64,000 nt of DNA from Coneutiohabitans sp964457925 (GCA_964457925.1 CAYWGH010000006.1:1-64000); one strand, 5' to 3'. Shown: positions 1-9,136, numbered from the stretch's first letter. The notes: a model not told the origin generated them from the letters alone. Program-made: numbers and translations.

Positions 1-55
1 AACCCGCGACCAACAGCTTGGAAGGCTGTGACTCTACCACCTGAGTTACTCCCGC
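1..55 (-). tRNA. tRNA-Gly(TCC), 3' part cut by window edge
   Basis: On the minus strand the sequence starts GCGGGAGTAACTCAGGTGG and folds into an acceptor 5' strand, a D-arm with the AGTAACTCAGGTGGTAGAGT pattern, and an anticodon stem ACAGC/GCTGT. The anticodon TCC lies at plus-strand positions 20-22. The T-arm begins (GGTCGCGGGTT) but its 3' half and the acceptor 3' strand lie beyond the left edge. It is third in a Thr-Tyr-Gly tRNA series transcribed leftwards. Confidence 0.93.
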
Positions 56-199
56 ATGCTTTGCAGCATCCGAACTGCCCCTCGTGCTACGACACGTGAA
101 TCCGTGAAAAATCCCGATGGAATCGGGATTCGTTTCGCTTACTTCGTTTCTGTTTTCACAAGCCATTAGAGCAAGAATGACTCATGATAACCAACACAG

Positions 200-281
200 T
201 GGGGAGGGAAGGATTCGAACCTCCGAAGGCATAGCCAGCAGATTTACAGTCTGCCCCATTTGGCCACTCTGGAACCTCCCC
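200..281 (-). tRNA. tRNA-Tyr(GTA)
   Basis: An 82-nt class II tRNA on the minus strand. The acceptor stem is GGGGAGG/CCTCCCC with discriminator A, the anticodon is GTA (plus-strand 245-247), there is a long variable arm between the anticodon and T stems, and the T-loop is the canonical GGTTCGAATCC. CCA is not encoded. It lies 20 bp downstream of tRNA-Thr in the direction of transcription, so the two are probably co-transcribed. Confidence 0.96.
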
Positions 282-301
282 TTCAAAATTTTATTTGATT
301 G

Positions 302-374
302 AGCCACCAGCAGGAATCGAACCCGCGACTTCCTCATTACAAGTGAGGCGCTCTACCTTCTGAGCTATGGTGGC
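302..374 (-). tRNA. tRNA-Thr(TGT)
   Basis: A 73-nt cloverleaf on the minus strand with acceptor GCCACCA/TGGTGGC, anticodon TGT (plus-strand 339-341), T-loop GGGTTCGATTCC and discriminator T; no encoded CCA. It is the first gene of the Thr-Tyr-Gly series. In many bacteria this series precedes tRNA-Thr(GGT), tuf, secE and nusG, so those genes are expected just off the left edge (inference). Confidence 0.96.
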
Positions 375-511
375 TGTTAAAAGTCATTCATCGCTTTTGC
401 CCAGAATAAGACTCGCCACAAAAAGCGCCAAAACAAAGACATATAAACTTAACGCTTAGAGTAGTCGATTCCTTAACTTCAGTAAAACCGAATTTTAGGA
501 CATAGACTCGT

Positions 512-539
512 AATATATAAAACTAAATGATTTTGTCAA
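512..539 (-). promoter_or_regulatory. Sigma-70 promoter of the tRNA-Thr-Tyr-Gly operon
   Basis: Minus strand: a perfect -35 TTGACA (534-539), a 16-bp spacer and -10 TATATT (512-517). The start site would be near 505, about 130 nt upstream of tRNA-Thr. The region around it is AT-rich. It is the only strong promoter-like sequence I see upstream of the tRNAs. Confidence 0.7.
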
Positions 540-1570
540 GAAATATTTTGTCCCGAATGTCCCCCGGATTGACTCTTAAAAAAAGTTACCAAACGATTTT
601 GAAATTAAATGAAATCTTGCTTCAAAACTCATTTTGTCGAAAATAAAACGCGAATCATATGAATTGTCGCATAATGGGTAACAGGCGATCAACTCATCTT
701 TGTCCATCAACAAATATGCAGAAATCAAGATTAACGCATGAAAACTAAAAAATTCCAGACATCAAGAATCCATTGGAAAAAAACTGGCGGATAAAGACAA
801 ATATTTTAAAATTGGTTATTTGACCCCTCGGGAGAGAAATTCGTTGATCAGTAAAATTTTGATTTTAATAGTATAATGAGTGCTAAATTCCTCGTCGAAC
901 GCTAAGCGTCAACAAATTTTCTGACCAATAAATGGAGAACTATAGATCACCATTATGCGATTATTGGAAGAATTTCGAATTAGGCTGACCAAGTCACTTT
1001 GATAGCCTTCTACAAAAACAAACCGCTCGGAGCCGAACAAATCAAACAAGCGATAGTCGGGCAATGAAGATAAATTTTCTTTCCGCACAAAACGCCGGCT
1101 TATAAGCTGATACGTTGTACCTCAAGTTCCCTCGAAAATCTGCACGGAAAACGTGGCGTCAAATTTGTGATCTGGACAATACAACAATCGCTTGCTCTGT
1201 GTCGTTGCATCCTTGCCATCGTCGATTGCGCCCATTTTATTGCAAGCAAGACGAACATTGATCCGATTGCGCAACAAACGCCATGTCAATGCCAGCTCCA
1301 AGCCGATGATTCGGCGTGAGCAATATTTTTTGGGATGCCATGTCATCTGCGCGCTCAAACACAATCGAAAACGCAAAAATTGGCGGCTGGGACGGGGGGC
1401 AGGCCTGCCCATGTGTCAGGAATAGCTGGCTTGTTCAGCCGATCTTTGAAAAAGATCATGAAATTTTGCCAAACGACGATTATAATGAGAAGGAGGCGAG
1501 GAGCACAATGCAGGTGTTGATGGAAGCTCAAGCTTTTCTGCCGTCATCGCAACAATCGGATGCAACAACA
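540..1570. other. Intergenic region, no supported gene
   Basis: About 1 kb between the tRNA promoter and the terminator of the VOC gene. It is AT-rich up to about 960 and more mixed afterwards. Short open frames on both strands near 1122-1624 overlap each other, lack ribosome-binding sites and read as no family I recognise, so I leave them out. A decayed gene cannot be excluded. Confidence 0.5.
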
Positions 1571-1612
1571 AGCGGTGAGGCGCAGACAGTGCTTCATTCG
1601 CGCCTCACCGCT
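1571..1612 (-). terminator. Terminator-like hairpin after the VOC gene
   Basis: A perfect 13-bp inverted repeat, AGCGGTGAGGCGC (1571-1583) and GCGCCTCACCGCT (1600-1612), with a 16-nt loop, 28 bp downstream of the stop codon of the minus-strand gene at 1640. On the minus strand it is followed by TTGTTGTTGC, which is only moderately U-rich, so termination strength is uncertain. Confidence 0.6.
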
Positions 1613-1639
1613 TCTGTAAGATAAAATGATGCGTGTGTG

Positions 1640-2014
1640 TTACTCGCTCTTCACCAGACCGACCACTTGACCCTCGGGATCGGCGAACATAGCAAAGGTC
1701 ACCATGTTCGGAATCGTCATGGTAGGCATAATGGTTTTGCCGCCCAAGCTCTCTGCTTTTTTTAAATAGGCGTCGCAATCATCGACCTGCACGTAAAACG
1801 TGACATATCCGGGCTGGCCGGGTTGCGCCGCGCCAATACCGCCGCCGATGCTGCCTTTTCCTGCTTCTTTGCCGTTGGCAACCGCCTCAACCAGGCCATA
1901 ATTCATGGGATTGTCCGCGTTGATTTTCCACTCGAACAGTTTGCCGTAAAAGTTTTGCAGCTTTTGGGCGTCCTGGCCGACGATTTCGAAATGTACCACC
2001 GGGGCTGCTGCCAT
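1640..2014 (-). CDS. VOC (glyoxalase/bleomycin-resistance) family protein
   Basis: A 124-residue protein with the compact beta-alpha-beta-beta-beta pattern of the vicinal-oxygen-chelate superfamily. It opens with VVHFEIVGQDAQKLQNFYG and closes with FADPEGQVVGLV, where VOC enzymes carry metal ligands (His8 near the N-terminus and the Glu of DPEG near the C-terminus). The glycine-rich stretch in the middle (GSIGGGIG) is typical of the small PhnB/glyoxalase-like single-domain members. Family members range from isomerases and dioxygenases to drug-binding proteins, so no substrate can be named. The start is well supported: AAAGGAGG sits 6 nt before the ATG. It appears monocistronic, with a hairpin just after the stop. 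Cytosolic; no signal peptide. Confidence 0.9.
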   Translation of the reverse strand: MAAAPVVHFEIVGQDAQKLQNFYGKLFEWKINADNPMNYGLVEAVANGKEAGKGSIGGGIGAAQPGQPGYVTFYVQVDDCDAYLKKAESLGGKTIMPTMTIPNMVTFAMFADPEGQVVGLVKSE

Positions 2015-2328
2015 GTTGAACCTCCTTTGCTGAAGTTTTTGAGAATTAAAATGACTTTCGAGAAACTCGGACGGATGAAGCCATTTTTTTGAATTGATTT
2101 TTTTGCGCTGATTTCACTGAAAAGACGAATGCTCTTCCAGAAAATCGACAGACAAACTTGAATTTTTCGGGAGCAGCCTGCATTAAGGAAAGAACGGCAA
2201 AAAGACGTTCATCAAGTTTCTCCGAATGGATTATCCAATCTACCCAAAAGAGATCATGTCAGTTGCTGCTCTTGCTTTCCATTAAACGTCTTCACCGTTT
2301 TCTTTAGAATATCGTGACGATTTAACGC
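2015..2328. other. Intergenic, nothing recognised
   Basis: A 314-bp gap between two minus-strand genes. It must hold the promoter of the VOC gene, but I see no convincing -35/-10 pair, hairpin or repeat. Confidence 0.4.
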
Positions 2329-4512
2329 CTAAATCTTCAGCAGCCGCGTGAATTTCAACGTGAATTCGCGATTGCGGCTGGGCAAACCGTCTCCAATCTT
2401 CTCACCAGGACGGCCACGACTGTCGTTATAGACAATAAACAAATCGCTGCCCGGGCTGTGGATGAAATTGAAACGGAGATTCGTGCTCAACTCGTTGGTT
2501 TCGCTGTTATATTGCACCAGGGTGTTGAGAAAGGTGCTGGTATTGAACGCCAAATTAAAGCGCAAACCAAAGAGATTCGTGTTCAAAAAGCCTTGCGGCA
2601 GATCGATTTCATTGCGATCATAGTTCACTTGAAAAGACAAATGCGCATTGGGACTGTAGCCGAAGCCGCCGCCCCAGTTGAACAAGTCGCCTTCAAAAAA
2701 TTCCCGCCACAACACATTGGCAAAACCGGTCAGCTTGCGTTTGGCGCTGCTTTGAAAATCGGCGCTGAGTAGATGGTTGCGATAATCATCGGCCGGAATG
2801 TCAATGCCGCGATCCGGGCGAAACGGAAACTGCTGGTCGAGGCGTTCGAAAATTCGGCCATAACTGAAATTGAGATTGTCGCCGTTGGAGAGTTGATTAA
2901 AAAACGTCAGGCGATAGTCCCAGTCCTGCAAGCGGCCCTCGGCATTAGTGATACGTGAGAAGGTCTGAAAGATGTTGCTGCGCCGCAGGAAACGGCCGTT
3001 GGGTTGCGGGCTGACACGAAACGTAAAAAACGTGCGGCGAATGTCCGGACGCAACACGAACCCGACGGGCGGGTTGAAGTTTTTATCGATGAACATGTGA
3101 GAGGCAAACCAACCCCAATGATCTTTCGTGAAATCGAGGCCCAATTTCCACGCATTCGCAGTGGGGCCATCAGAGGCGCGCGACTGCGCGGCAAAGGATT
3201 GAAACACCAGCGGATTACTCAACCACAAGTTTGCGTCAACACCGTAGGCTTGTTGGTTGTTTTCGCCGATATTGGCGCGGTTGGTGAACATAACGCCGAT
3301 TTTCGAGCGTTGAAACACATCACGGTTCAATCTCACCACAGAAAAATGCGAGCGGGGAAAATCCGCGGTTTCATCTGTGAGAATGTCCAACGCGCCGATC
3401 TCATAGTTTCCCACCTTGCCGGTCAAGCGGCCGCCGGCGAGCAACGGCACGATCTGATTGAAACCGGCAATCCCGATGCGACGGCTATAAAACAAAAAAA
3501 TGGGCGGCGGGCCAAAAAAATTGCCTTCCCCAAATTGAAACGTATTGGCGCTCTCCAGAAAAAACTCCCGCTTCTCCGGGAAAAAAAGCGGAAAGCGCGT
3601 CAAATTGACTTGTTCGATATCCGCTTCGACTTGCGCAAAGTCGGTGTTCGCCGTCAAATCAAGTGTGAGGTTCGAAGTGACGCCGTATTTGATGTCAAGG
3701 CCGGCATCGAATTTCTCGTCCCGGATCGGCTGCGAAGTGAGCAGATCATCGCGCAGCGTTTTGCCCAGAACATATGGTTTAATTTGCAGATTGCGCCCCG
3801 GCGAAAGGCCGCGCAAATCCAGCAAGTCGCCGGCGCGCGATACGCGCAAAAAACCGCCGTTGTTGTCGCGCGACCATGAAGCCCAGTTGACTTGCTCGGT
3901 TTTGCGTTTGATGGTGCGCGTAAAGTTGATGCCCCAGCTTTGTTCGAACAGCGCATTGAACTTGAAATTCCACAGCGGAATTTTGAATTCTGCTGACCAC
4001 CCGTGCTCATGAATTTTTGCACGGACTTCCCACACACCGTCCCAATCCAAATCAGCCCGGAACGCGCCGTCGACGAGCTGGCCGTCTTCTTGTGCGCCGT
4101 TGGGGTTGGTCATGAAAAAATACGCATTGCGATGATCGTGATAGGTGTCCACCAAAAAGCCGAAAACATCGTCATCTTCCAAGCCGCTGTCGCGCTGCAA
4201 CTTTTGCGCAACGATTTTTTGCGGCTCGGCATCGTAGCACATCGCCCCAATATAGAGATAATGATCGTCATACAGCACGCACACTTCGGTTTTTTCCGTG
4301 GCAGGCCGGCCTTCATCAGGTTGATATTGAAAAAAATCGGAAATCGTTGTGGCCGTTTGCCATTCCGCTTCCGTCAACAACCCGTCGAGGTGAAGGGTGG
4401 AGCTGATTTTGTGGGCGCGCAATTGCAAAGCCTTTTCCGGGCCGGCGGCAAGGGGTGAGGCACAGCATAGCAACAAGCATAAGGTCAAACAAGAACGAAG
4501 TTTTTTAAGCAT
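2329..4512 (-). CDS. Exported CBM9/DOMON-like + DUF5916 protein
   Basis: 727 residues. Residues 1-23 form a signal peptide (basic start, leucine/cysteine-rich core, ending SPLAA). Residues about 35-225 match the carbohydrate-binding family 9-like / DOMON-like domain, with 'LHLDGLLTEAEW', 'LYDDHYLYIG' and a 'GWSAEFKIPL' strand pattern. The remaining ~500 residues are DUF5916-like, with the 'FPLFFPEKREFFLE' segment and many alternating hydrophobic strands ending in FTLKFTRLLKI. In the family this part is thought to sit at the cell surface, and an outer-membrane beta-barrel is plausible (inference). Such proteins are common in FCB-group bacteria and have no settled function; carbohydrate or ligand handling is a guess. 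I see no strong Shine-Dalgarno, but the ATG sits directly before the signal peptide. The 3' end has no clear terminator. Confidence 0.85.
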   Translation of the reverse strand: MLKKLRSCLTLCLLLCCASPLAAGPEKALQLRAHKISSTLHLDGLLTEAEWQTATTISDFFQYQPDEGRPATEKTEVCVLYDDHYLYIGAMCYDAEPQKIVAQKLQRDSGLEDDDVFGFLVDTYHDHRNAYFFMTNPNGAQEDGQLVDGAFRADLDWDGVWEVRAKIHEHGWSAEFKIPLWNFKFNALFEQSWGINFTRTIKRKTEQVNWASWSRDNNGGFLRVSRAGDLLDLRGLSPGRNLQIKPYVLGKTLRDDLLTSQPIRDEKFDAGLDIKYGVTSNLTLDLTANTDFAQVEADIEQVNLTRFPLFFPEKREFFLESANTFQFGEGNFFGPPPIFLFYSRRIGIAGFNQIVPLLAGGRLTGKVGNYEIGALDILTDETADFPRSHFSVVRLNRDVFQRSKIGVMFTNRANIGENNQQAYGVDANLWLSNPLVFQSFAAQSRASDGPTANAWKLGLDFTKDHWGWFASHMFIDKNFNPPVGFVLRPDIRRTFFTFRVSPQPNGRFLRRSNIFQTFSRITNAEGRLQDWDYRLTFFNQLSNGDNLNFSYGRIFERLDQQFPFRPDRGIDIPADDYRNHLLSADFQSSAKRKLTGFANVLWREFFEGDLFNWGGGFGYSPNAHLSFQVNYDRNEIDLPQGFLNTNLFGLRFNLAFNTSTFLNTLVQYNSETNELSTNLRFNFIHSPGSDLFIVYNDSRGRPGEKIGDGLPSRNREFTLKFTRLLKI

Positions 4513-4634
4513 AACGTGCCATGATTTTGTTTAGTGGAAATGGATGCGTCAAGTGATGACGGACATAGCCAATTTCGATCAAATCCGAAAGTGTTTTTTG
4601 ACGAATGGCAGTCAATCGAACAGCAAATAATTTT

Positions 4635-5075
4635 TTAAACCCCAGACTTTCGGAGTAAGACGAATGATGAGAGAAAAAATAGACAGGAGAAGCCAAATAG
4701 AATAAGAGGAGGCAGGTGAAAGAAGAGTGCGGTCACGGTCAGCAACGCGCCGGTGATCCATGCATTAATTGTTGCCGCGGCTTTGAGCGCGGAAACGTTA
4801 TCACCAACATGTTTGGCCAGGAATAGATTAAGCACACCCAACGCGAGCGTGAAGACGCTAAGATATAAATTAAAACCCATCAACAAATCCCCAGTCGTAG
4901 TGGAAAATCCTCCTAAATTAAAAACGTGCGTCTGAATCTGATGAAAGATTTTTTTGTCCTCCTCGCTGGTCAACAGCTTGGCGGGGTCGCTGAAATAGTT
5001 GAAGCTGTGTACCAGGGCAAAAAGAATGAACAAATAGCTGCCGACTTTGTACAGCCGGAGGCCTGTTTTACGCAT
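4635..5075 (-). CDS. Small four-helix membrane protein, unknown function
   Basis: About 146 residues from the start MRKTGLRLYKVGSYLF. The reading frame stays open upstream to 5174, but the extra N-terminus is unlike a protein start and the hydrophobic helix begins just after this Met. Four hydrophobic segments are visible: VGSYLFILFALVHSF, a glycine-rich LLMGFNLYLSVFTLALGVL, an INAWITGALLTVTALFF helix and a LILFGFSCLFFLSSFVL helix. A charged stretch (LLTSEEDKKIFHQIQ) separates helices 1 and 2. It resembles small uncharacterised four-helix inner-membrane proteins; I cannot assign a function. It lies 141 bp downstream of the WD40 gene on the same strand and could be co-transcribed with it. Confidence 0.7.
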   Translation of the reverse strand: MRKTGLRLYKVGSYLFILFALVHSFNYFSDPAKLLTSEEDKKIFHQIQTHVFNLGGFSTTTGDLLMGFNLYLSVFTLALGVLNLFLAKHVGDNVSALKAAATINAWITGALLTVTALFFHLPPLILFGFSCLFFLSSFVLLRKSGV

Positions 5076-5216
5076 AGTTCTAGTCTCTGTAAGGTGTCGG
5101 TCCTGTCTGCATGAAACCTTCCGGGCGGTTATGTTGAAAACGTGTCTCAACGCAATGACCAACAAATACATCAAATAACAATCGCCGTGACGGTGAGTTT
5201 TTCAGACAGATACGAA

Positions 5217-7310
5217 TTAGTTGCTTTTGGCGGCATTCACACTGTTTTGTTGTAATCTTTCTCTGAACGGCATGGTGTCATAAATGACGATCTCGGCGCC
5301 GCTGGAATTTGCCATCATACGCGTGCCATCCGGTGTGAACACGAGGTTGTAAACCGGATCGCTAAAATCGGAGAACGTTGCAACCGAGAGTCCGGTGGCT
5401 GTATCCCAGAGACGAACCGCGAGATCGGCTGATCCGGTTGCGAGTCTTTTGCCGTCAGGCGAAAAGGCGACGGCCCACACGCGCTGTGCGTGCCCGTGTA
5501 ATTCATGCAACAAGGCGCCGGTTTGGGCATTCCAAATTTTTACGGGATTGTCTTCTGCGCCCGTTGCGATCATTTTTCCGTCCGGCGAAAAGGCAATTGA
5601 GTAAATTGTGCCGCTATGCGCCGTCAACGTACGAACCTTCTCGAATGTTTTCACATTCCACAAGGTTACCTGGCCATTGTGCCCGGCCGTGGCCAGCAGC
5701 GAGCCATCAGGACTAAAGGCGACAAAGTAAAGATTGGTTTCATGCGGGAGTTTCTTGAGCAACGCGCCGCTTGCAACCTCCCACACATAAGCAGCTTTAT
5801 TGCGAGAAGCTGAAGCAACGAGCCTGCCGTCCGGACTGAACGCGCAGCTGCTGCTGCCGCCTTGCAGGCCGCGCAATTCCCGGTAAACTTCCCCGGATTT
5901 CACCTGCCAAATTTTCACCAGCGTATCCCAATTGCACGCAACCAACAGCGAATTGTCGGAGCTGAAATCCGCGGCATTGATCAATGCCGCAAGCCCCTTG
6001 AAGTTATGCACCAACGTCCCGGTTTTGGCGTTCCAAATGCTGATGGTTTCATTCGGGCCGCTGGTGGCCAACAACTCGCCATCGCGACTCAGGGGAAATG
6101 CGTAAATCTGCGGACTGCGGCCTTGCGTGTCGCTAAATTCCAAGCCAAAGCTGGCATCCCACATGCGCAACGTATTATCCGACGATGCCGTGATGAAACG
6201 TTTGCCCTCCGGATGAAATGAAAGCGAATTGATTTTGTTTTCATGGCCATGAAGTTTTTTGACGAGTTTGCCGCTTGCTGCTTCCCATCTCATCACAGTG
6301 GCATCAGCGCTGCCGGTGTAAATGTGTTTGTTGTCGATGCTGAACCCGATCGCAAACACGGGCTGTTGATGGCCGCGCAACTCAAACAGCAGCTTGCCGG
6401 TTTTCAATTCCCAAACACGCGGCGTTCCGTTTTTAGTTGCTGCGGCAATCAACTTGCCGTCGGGGCTGAAGGCAATATCATCGATCGCCGAATAAGCAGG
6501 CACATCATCAAAGTGCAGCTCGATCGGCGGCTCCTCTTTTTTATCAAGATTCCAAACAGCGACGCGCCATCCCCAAGTGCCGGCGGCGAGATGCTTGCCA
6601 TTCGGACTGAAGCGAATATCAACGATGGGCTTTTCGCGAAAATCGGTGCGCCAAACTTCCTTGCCGCCCGCCATATCCCACAGCGAAACCAGCCCAACGA
6701 CGCCCCGGCCTTTCACAAAATACCATGAAGAAAATGCGATAGTTTTACCGTCCGGGCTGATATCAATATCTGCCAATCCGCTGCCGCCGGTTTTGCCTTG
6801 CCACTCCACCTGCCCGCTTGCCAGATTCCACACGCGAATGGTTGTATCGCGCGAGCACGAAACAACGCGCCTGCCATCGGGGCTGATTTTCGCGGCATAA
6901 ACGGCATGGGTGTGGCCGCTCAGACGTTTGATTTCTTGCAGGGTTTCAGCATCGAAAAGGCGTATGCTATTGTCCGGCATGGCCGCGATGATCATTTTGC
7001 CGTCGGGGCTATAATGCGCCTCATCCGGCGCGGCGCCGGCGAGTTTGATTGCAGCAATGCTATTGTCGCTGCGCGCTTTGAGATAGCGCCATTCCCAATT
7101 GCGATGTTTAACCGGCGCGGCGGCGAGCCAGCGTTTTGCTTCCGATGCTTCATGCAAACGCAAGGAGGCATTCGCGGCGGCAATGTGCGCCAGGTAGGAT
7201 TGATACTCGGAAGTGGGCGCAGAAGCCTTTTTATTTTGCGCGTTGGCTGCACCACAAAACAGTGCAATAAACAGCAGCACGTTTCCAATAAGCGAACCGC
7301 GTGGCGGCAT
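5217..7310 (-). CDS. Exported 14-repeat WD40 beta-propeller protein
   Basis: About 697 residues. I place the start at the ATG giving MPPRGSLIGNVLLF, because GGAGAG lies 6 nt upstream and a signal peptide (ending CGAANAQ) follows at once. A longer frame to 7379 would overlap the preceding gene and bury the signal peptide. After a short helical region with 'WLAAAPVKHRNWEWRYL', the protein contains 14 recurring 'FSPDGK'-type blades (for example VAFSPDGKRLATGSADLAVRLWD), enough for two seven-bladed propellers. WD40 propellers are interaction platforms. A similar propeller is often fused to Ser/Thr kinases in other bacteria, and here it is a separate exported protein. It lies 50 bp after the GT51 gene on the same strand, so it probably belongs to that operon. 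The partner is unknown. Confidence 0.88.
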   Translation of the reverse strand: MPPRGSLIGNVLLFIALFCGAANAQNKKASAPTSEYQSYLAHIAAANASLRLHEASEAKRWLAAAPVKHRNWEWRYLKARSDNSIAAIKLAGAAPDEAHYSPDGKMIIAAMPDNSIRLFDAETLQEIKRLSGHTHAVYAAKISPDGRRVVSCSRDTTIRVWNLASGQVEWQGKTGGSGLADIDISPDGKTIAFSSWYFVKGRGVVGLVSLWDMAGGKEVWRTDFREKPIVDIRFSPNGKHLAAGTWGWRVAVWNLDKKEEPPIELHFDDVPAYSAIDDIAFSPDGKLIAAATKNGTPRVWELKTGKLLFELRGHQQPVFAIGFSIDNKHIYTGSADATVMRWEAASGKLVKKLHGHENKINSLSFHPEGKRFITASSDNTLRMWDASFGLEFSDTQGRSPQIYAFPLSRDGELLATSGPNETISIWNAKTGTLVHNFKGLAALINAADFSSDNSLLVACNWDTLVKIWQVKSGEVYRELRGLQGGSSSCAFSPDGRLVASASRNKAAYVWEVASGALLKKLPHETNLYFVAFSPDGSLLATAGHNGQVTLWNVKTFEKVRTLTAHSGTIYSIAFSPDGKMIATGAEDNPVKIWNAQTGALLHELHGHAQRVWAVAFSPDGKRLATGSADLAVRLWDTATGLSVATFSDFSDPVYNLVFTPDGTRMMANSSGAEIVIYDTMPFRERLQQNSVNAAKSN

Positions 7311-7360
7311 GACATTCTCTCCAATAAACATTGCCTGCTTGATTCGCCCGGCCATACGTC

Positions 7361-8017
7361 TTAGGGCGAAGGGCTGCATTGTTGATAATATACATCATTC
7401 AGACCTGCCGGTTGGCATTCACCGCGCAGCAGTTGCTCGATGCGCCGGACACGCTCGGCATTTTTTTCAGGATGATGCGATACACTCAAAGCGTTCGGGC
7501 CGATGATCATCGCCACCAGCGCAATATACTCTTTCTGCGTCAGTTCAAAAAACTCTTTGTTGAAGTAATGCCGCGCTGCTGCTGGAAAGCCTTCAATTGT
7601 TCTGCCCGAATCGCTGCCCAGATACACCGTATTGATGAACAAATCCAGTTGCGTCCATTTGTCCACGCGATGATTCAATACCAGCGAGAGCAGAGACTGT
7701 TTTAGTTTCGCGAGGCCGGGTTGAAACTGTTCGAAGTACAAGCCTTTTGCGAGTCCTTGTGTGATGGTTGTGAGACCTGCGCCCGGCGTGCTCAAATCGA
7801 CGCCCGGGTGAGAGAAAAATTCGGGATCTTCGACGGTAAGCAAAATATGCAAATACTCCGCAGAAAGTTGGTCAGCGGCGAGCGCCGGCTCAACTCCGGC
7901 CATGCGCGCCGCAACGAGTGCGGGCGTGCGCATATAGCCGTCGATCATGACGCAAGCATAATAGCCCATGATCACAACCAGCACGCCCAACAGGATGCGC
8001 AACGCAATTCGTCTCAC
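7361..8017 (-). CDS. GT51-type transglycosylase domain protein, single domain
   Basis: 218 residues with one N-terminal membrane helix (LRILLGVLVVIMGYYACVMI) and a stand-alone glycosyltransferase-51 domain, the fold that polymerises lipid II into glycan strands. The motif EDPEFFSHPGVD carries the first catalytic Glu (E63). TTITQGLAKGLYF matches the family's STITQQL motif. FINTVYLG matches the family's (L/I)NTVYxG motif. At the position of the second key acidic residue it has Gln (Q107 in KLKQSLL instead of RKxxE), so polymerase activity is doubtful; I believe a monofunctional subfamily with this change exists. There is no transpeptidase domain. The start is GTG at 8017, overlapping the previous stop by 4 bp (GTGA), which indicates translational coupling. 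Confidence 0.85.
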   Translation of the reverse strand: MRRIALRILLGVLVVIMGYYACVMIDGYMRTPALVAARMAGVEPALAADQLSAEYLHILLTVEDPEFFSHPGVDLSTPGAGLTTITQGLAKGLYFEQFQPGLAKLKQSLLSLVLNHRVDKWTQLDLFINTVYLGSDSGRTIEGFPAAARHYFNKEFFELTQKEYIALVAMIIGPNALSVSHHPEKNAERVRRIEQLLRGECQPAGLNDVYYQQCSPSP

Positions 8018-8547
8018 TTGAAAATGACTTGGGCGTTGGTATCCTCGACATAAAGAATTTCATGTCCCGGCGTCCATTCCCCGTTTTTGAGATATTCCGA
8101 TTTGCTGCGCAGCTTGCCATCGGCTGTGATCTCGCCGATTGCCTTGACTTCGGTAATGCCGTCCTGATTGCCGATTACGGCTTCATGGCTGATGAATTTG
8201 CCGTCTTCAAATTTCGCTGTTCCCGTGGTATAAAACCCGGCAGTGGTGAAATAATAAAACACGAGACTTCCCTTGTTCTTGTCCCAGAACAGAATGGTTT
8301 CGCCGCCATATTCGCCGTTGTTGACGGAGTGCAGAATGCGAATGGCCTGGCCGTTGAGCGCGCGCTCCCAGCGTGAAATGTCGATGACGGGTTTACCAGG
8401 CGTGGAATTGGCGAATTCGCCTCGCCAGGTTTTGCCGATATACGGCGCAAAAGGCTTGAGCGGTTCGGCCAATTGTTCTTGCGCGAAACTCGCGCCGGCG
8501 AAACACAGTGAAGAGAGCAGCAAAACAGCCGGAAGTTGATGCTTCAT
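8014..8547 (-). CDS. Exported lipocalin-like / DUF1579-like protein
   Basis: 177 residues from the ATG at 8547, which is followed directly by a signal peptide (MKHQLPAVLLLSSLCFAGASFAQ). The open frame reaches 8652, but the extra residues precede the signal peptide and are not credible. The mature part reads like a small up-and-down beta-barrel of the DUF1579/THAP4-like type: 'PFAPYIGKTWRGEF', then 'WERALNGQAIRILHSV', 'GETILFWDKNKGSLVFYYFT' and 'EILYVED'. Such barrels often bind hydrophobic ligands or heme; nothing here settles which. It overlaps the GT51 gene by 4 bp, so the two are made together. Periplasmic location expected. Confidence 0.78.
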   Translation of the reverse strand: MKHQLPAVLLLSSLCFAGASFAQEQLAEPLKPFAPYIGKTWRGEFANSTPGKPVIDISRWERALNGQAIRILHSVNNGEYGGETILFWDKNKGSLVFYYFTTAGFYTTGTAKFEDGKFISHEAVIGNQDGITEVKAIGEITADGKLRSKSEYLKNGEWTPGHEILYVEDTNAQVIFK

Positions 8548-8658
8548 GATTCGGATTTCCTTAGAATTGTTTTGCCGCGGCCCGACCGCGGCAGGAATTG
8601 CAGCGAGGCCACGGCCAAGCCAGGGCTGAACTTTGTCAGATTTGAACATCACAGCGCA

Positions 8659-9024
8659 CTAACGCGTCGTTGCCATCTTCGCTTCTTTGCCGTATTTCTG
8701 CGTGGCATAGCCGAGAATCAACCCCACGATCGTGCCGGGAATCATGATTTCGAGCCAGTAGTGATTGCCGCTGGGTTGCGGTTGCAGCGCCACCAAAAAT
8801 GCCAACAGTAAACCCACCGCGCCTCCCAAAATGAGTCCTGCTTGTAGAGACTTCACCTTGCGCGCAAAGAATCCGACAATCACACCTGCAATAAGACCCT
8901 TCAGGGAAGACCACATGATGATGTCTCCCAGCATATGCCTAACTTCCGGCGTAAACCAGGCAGTAAGCCCATCAAATACGCCGAGAACGGCCCCAACGAT
9001 CAATCCCAGCACAGGTTTTGACAT
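8659..9024 (-). CDS. Small glycine-rich four-helix membrane protein
   Basis: 121 residues with four likely membrane helices: PVLGLIVGAVLGVFDGLTAW, MWSSLKGLIAGVIVGFFA, AGLILGGAVGLLLAFLVAL and EIMIPGTIVGLILGYA. Glycine-zipper-like GxxxG patterns recur in each. A strong Shine-Dalgarno (AAGGAGG, 6 nt before ATG) supports the start. It resembles small uncharacterised membrane proteins in other bacteria; no catalytic motif is visible. It is the first gene of the leftward run 9024 to 4635, with a 111-bp gap to the next gene. Confidence 0.75.
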   Translation of the reverse strand: MSKPVLGLIVGAVLGVFDGLTAWFTPEVRHMLGDIIMWSSLKGLIAGVIVGFFARKVKSLQAGLILGGAVGLLLAFLVALQPQPSGNHYWLEIMIPGTIVGLILGYATQKYGKEAKMATTR

Positions 9025-9136
9025 GATTTTCCTCCTTCAGGTTTAAAGATGATGATGCCAACGGTAACATTGACCGATGAATCGCTTTTGTTCACTTTTC
9101 TATTAAACCTTCTGCTCGATTCCTTTATGCGATTGG

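Noticed and set aside
1122..1624. Overlapping 60-100-codon frames on both strands upstream of the VOC gene
   Set aside because: No ribosome sites, no recognisable domain, and frames on both strands conflict; the 3' part crosses the terminator hairpin at 1571-1612.
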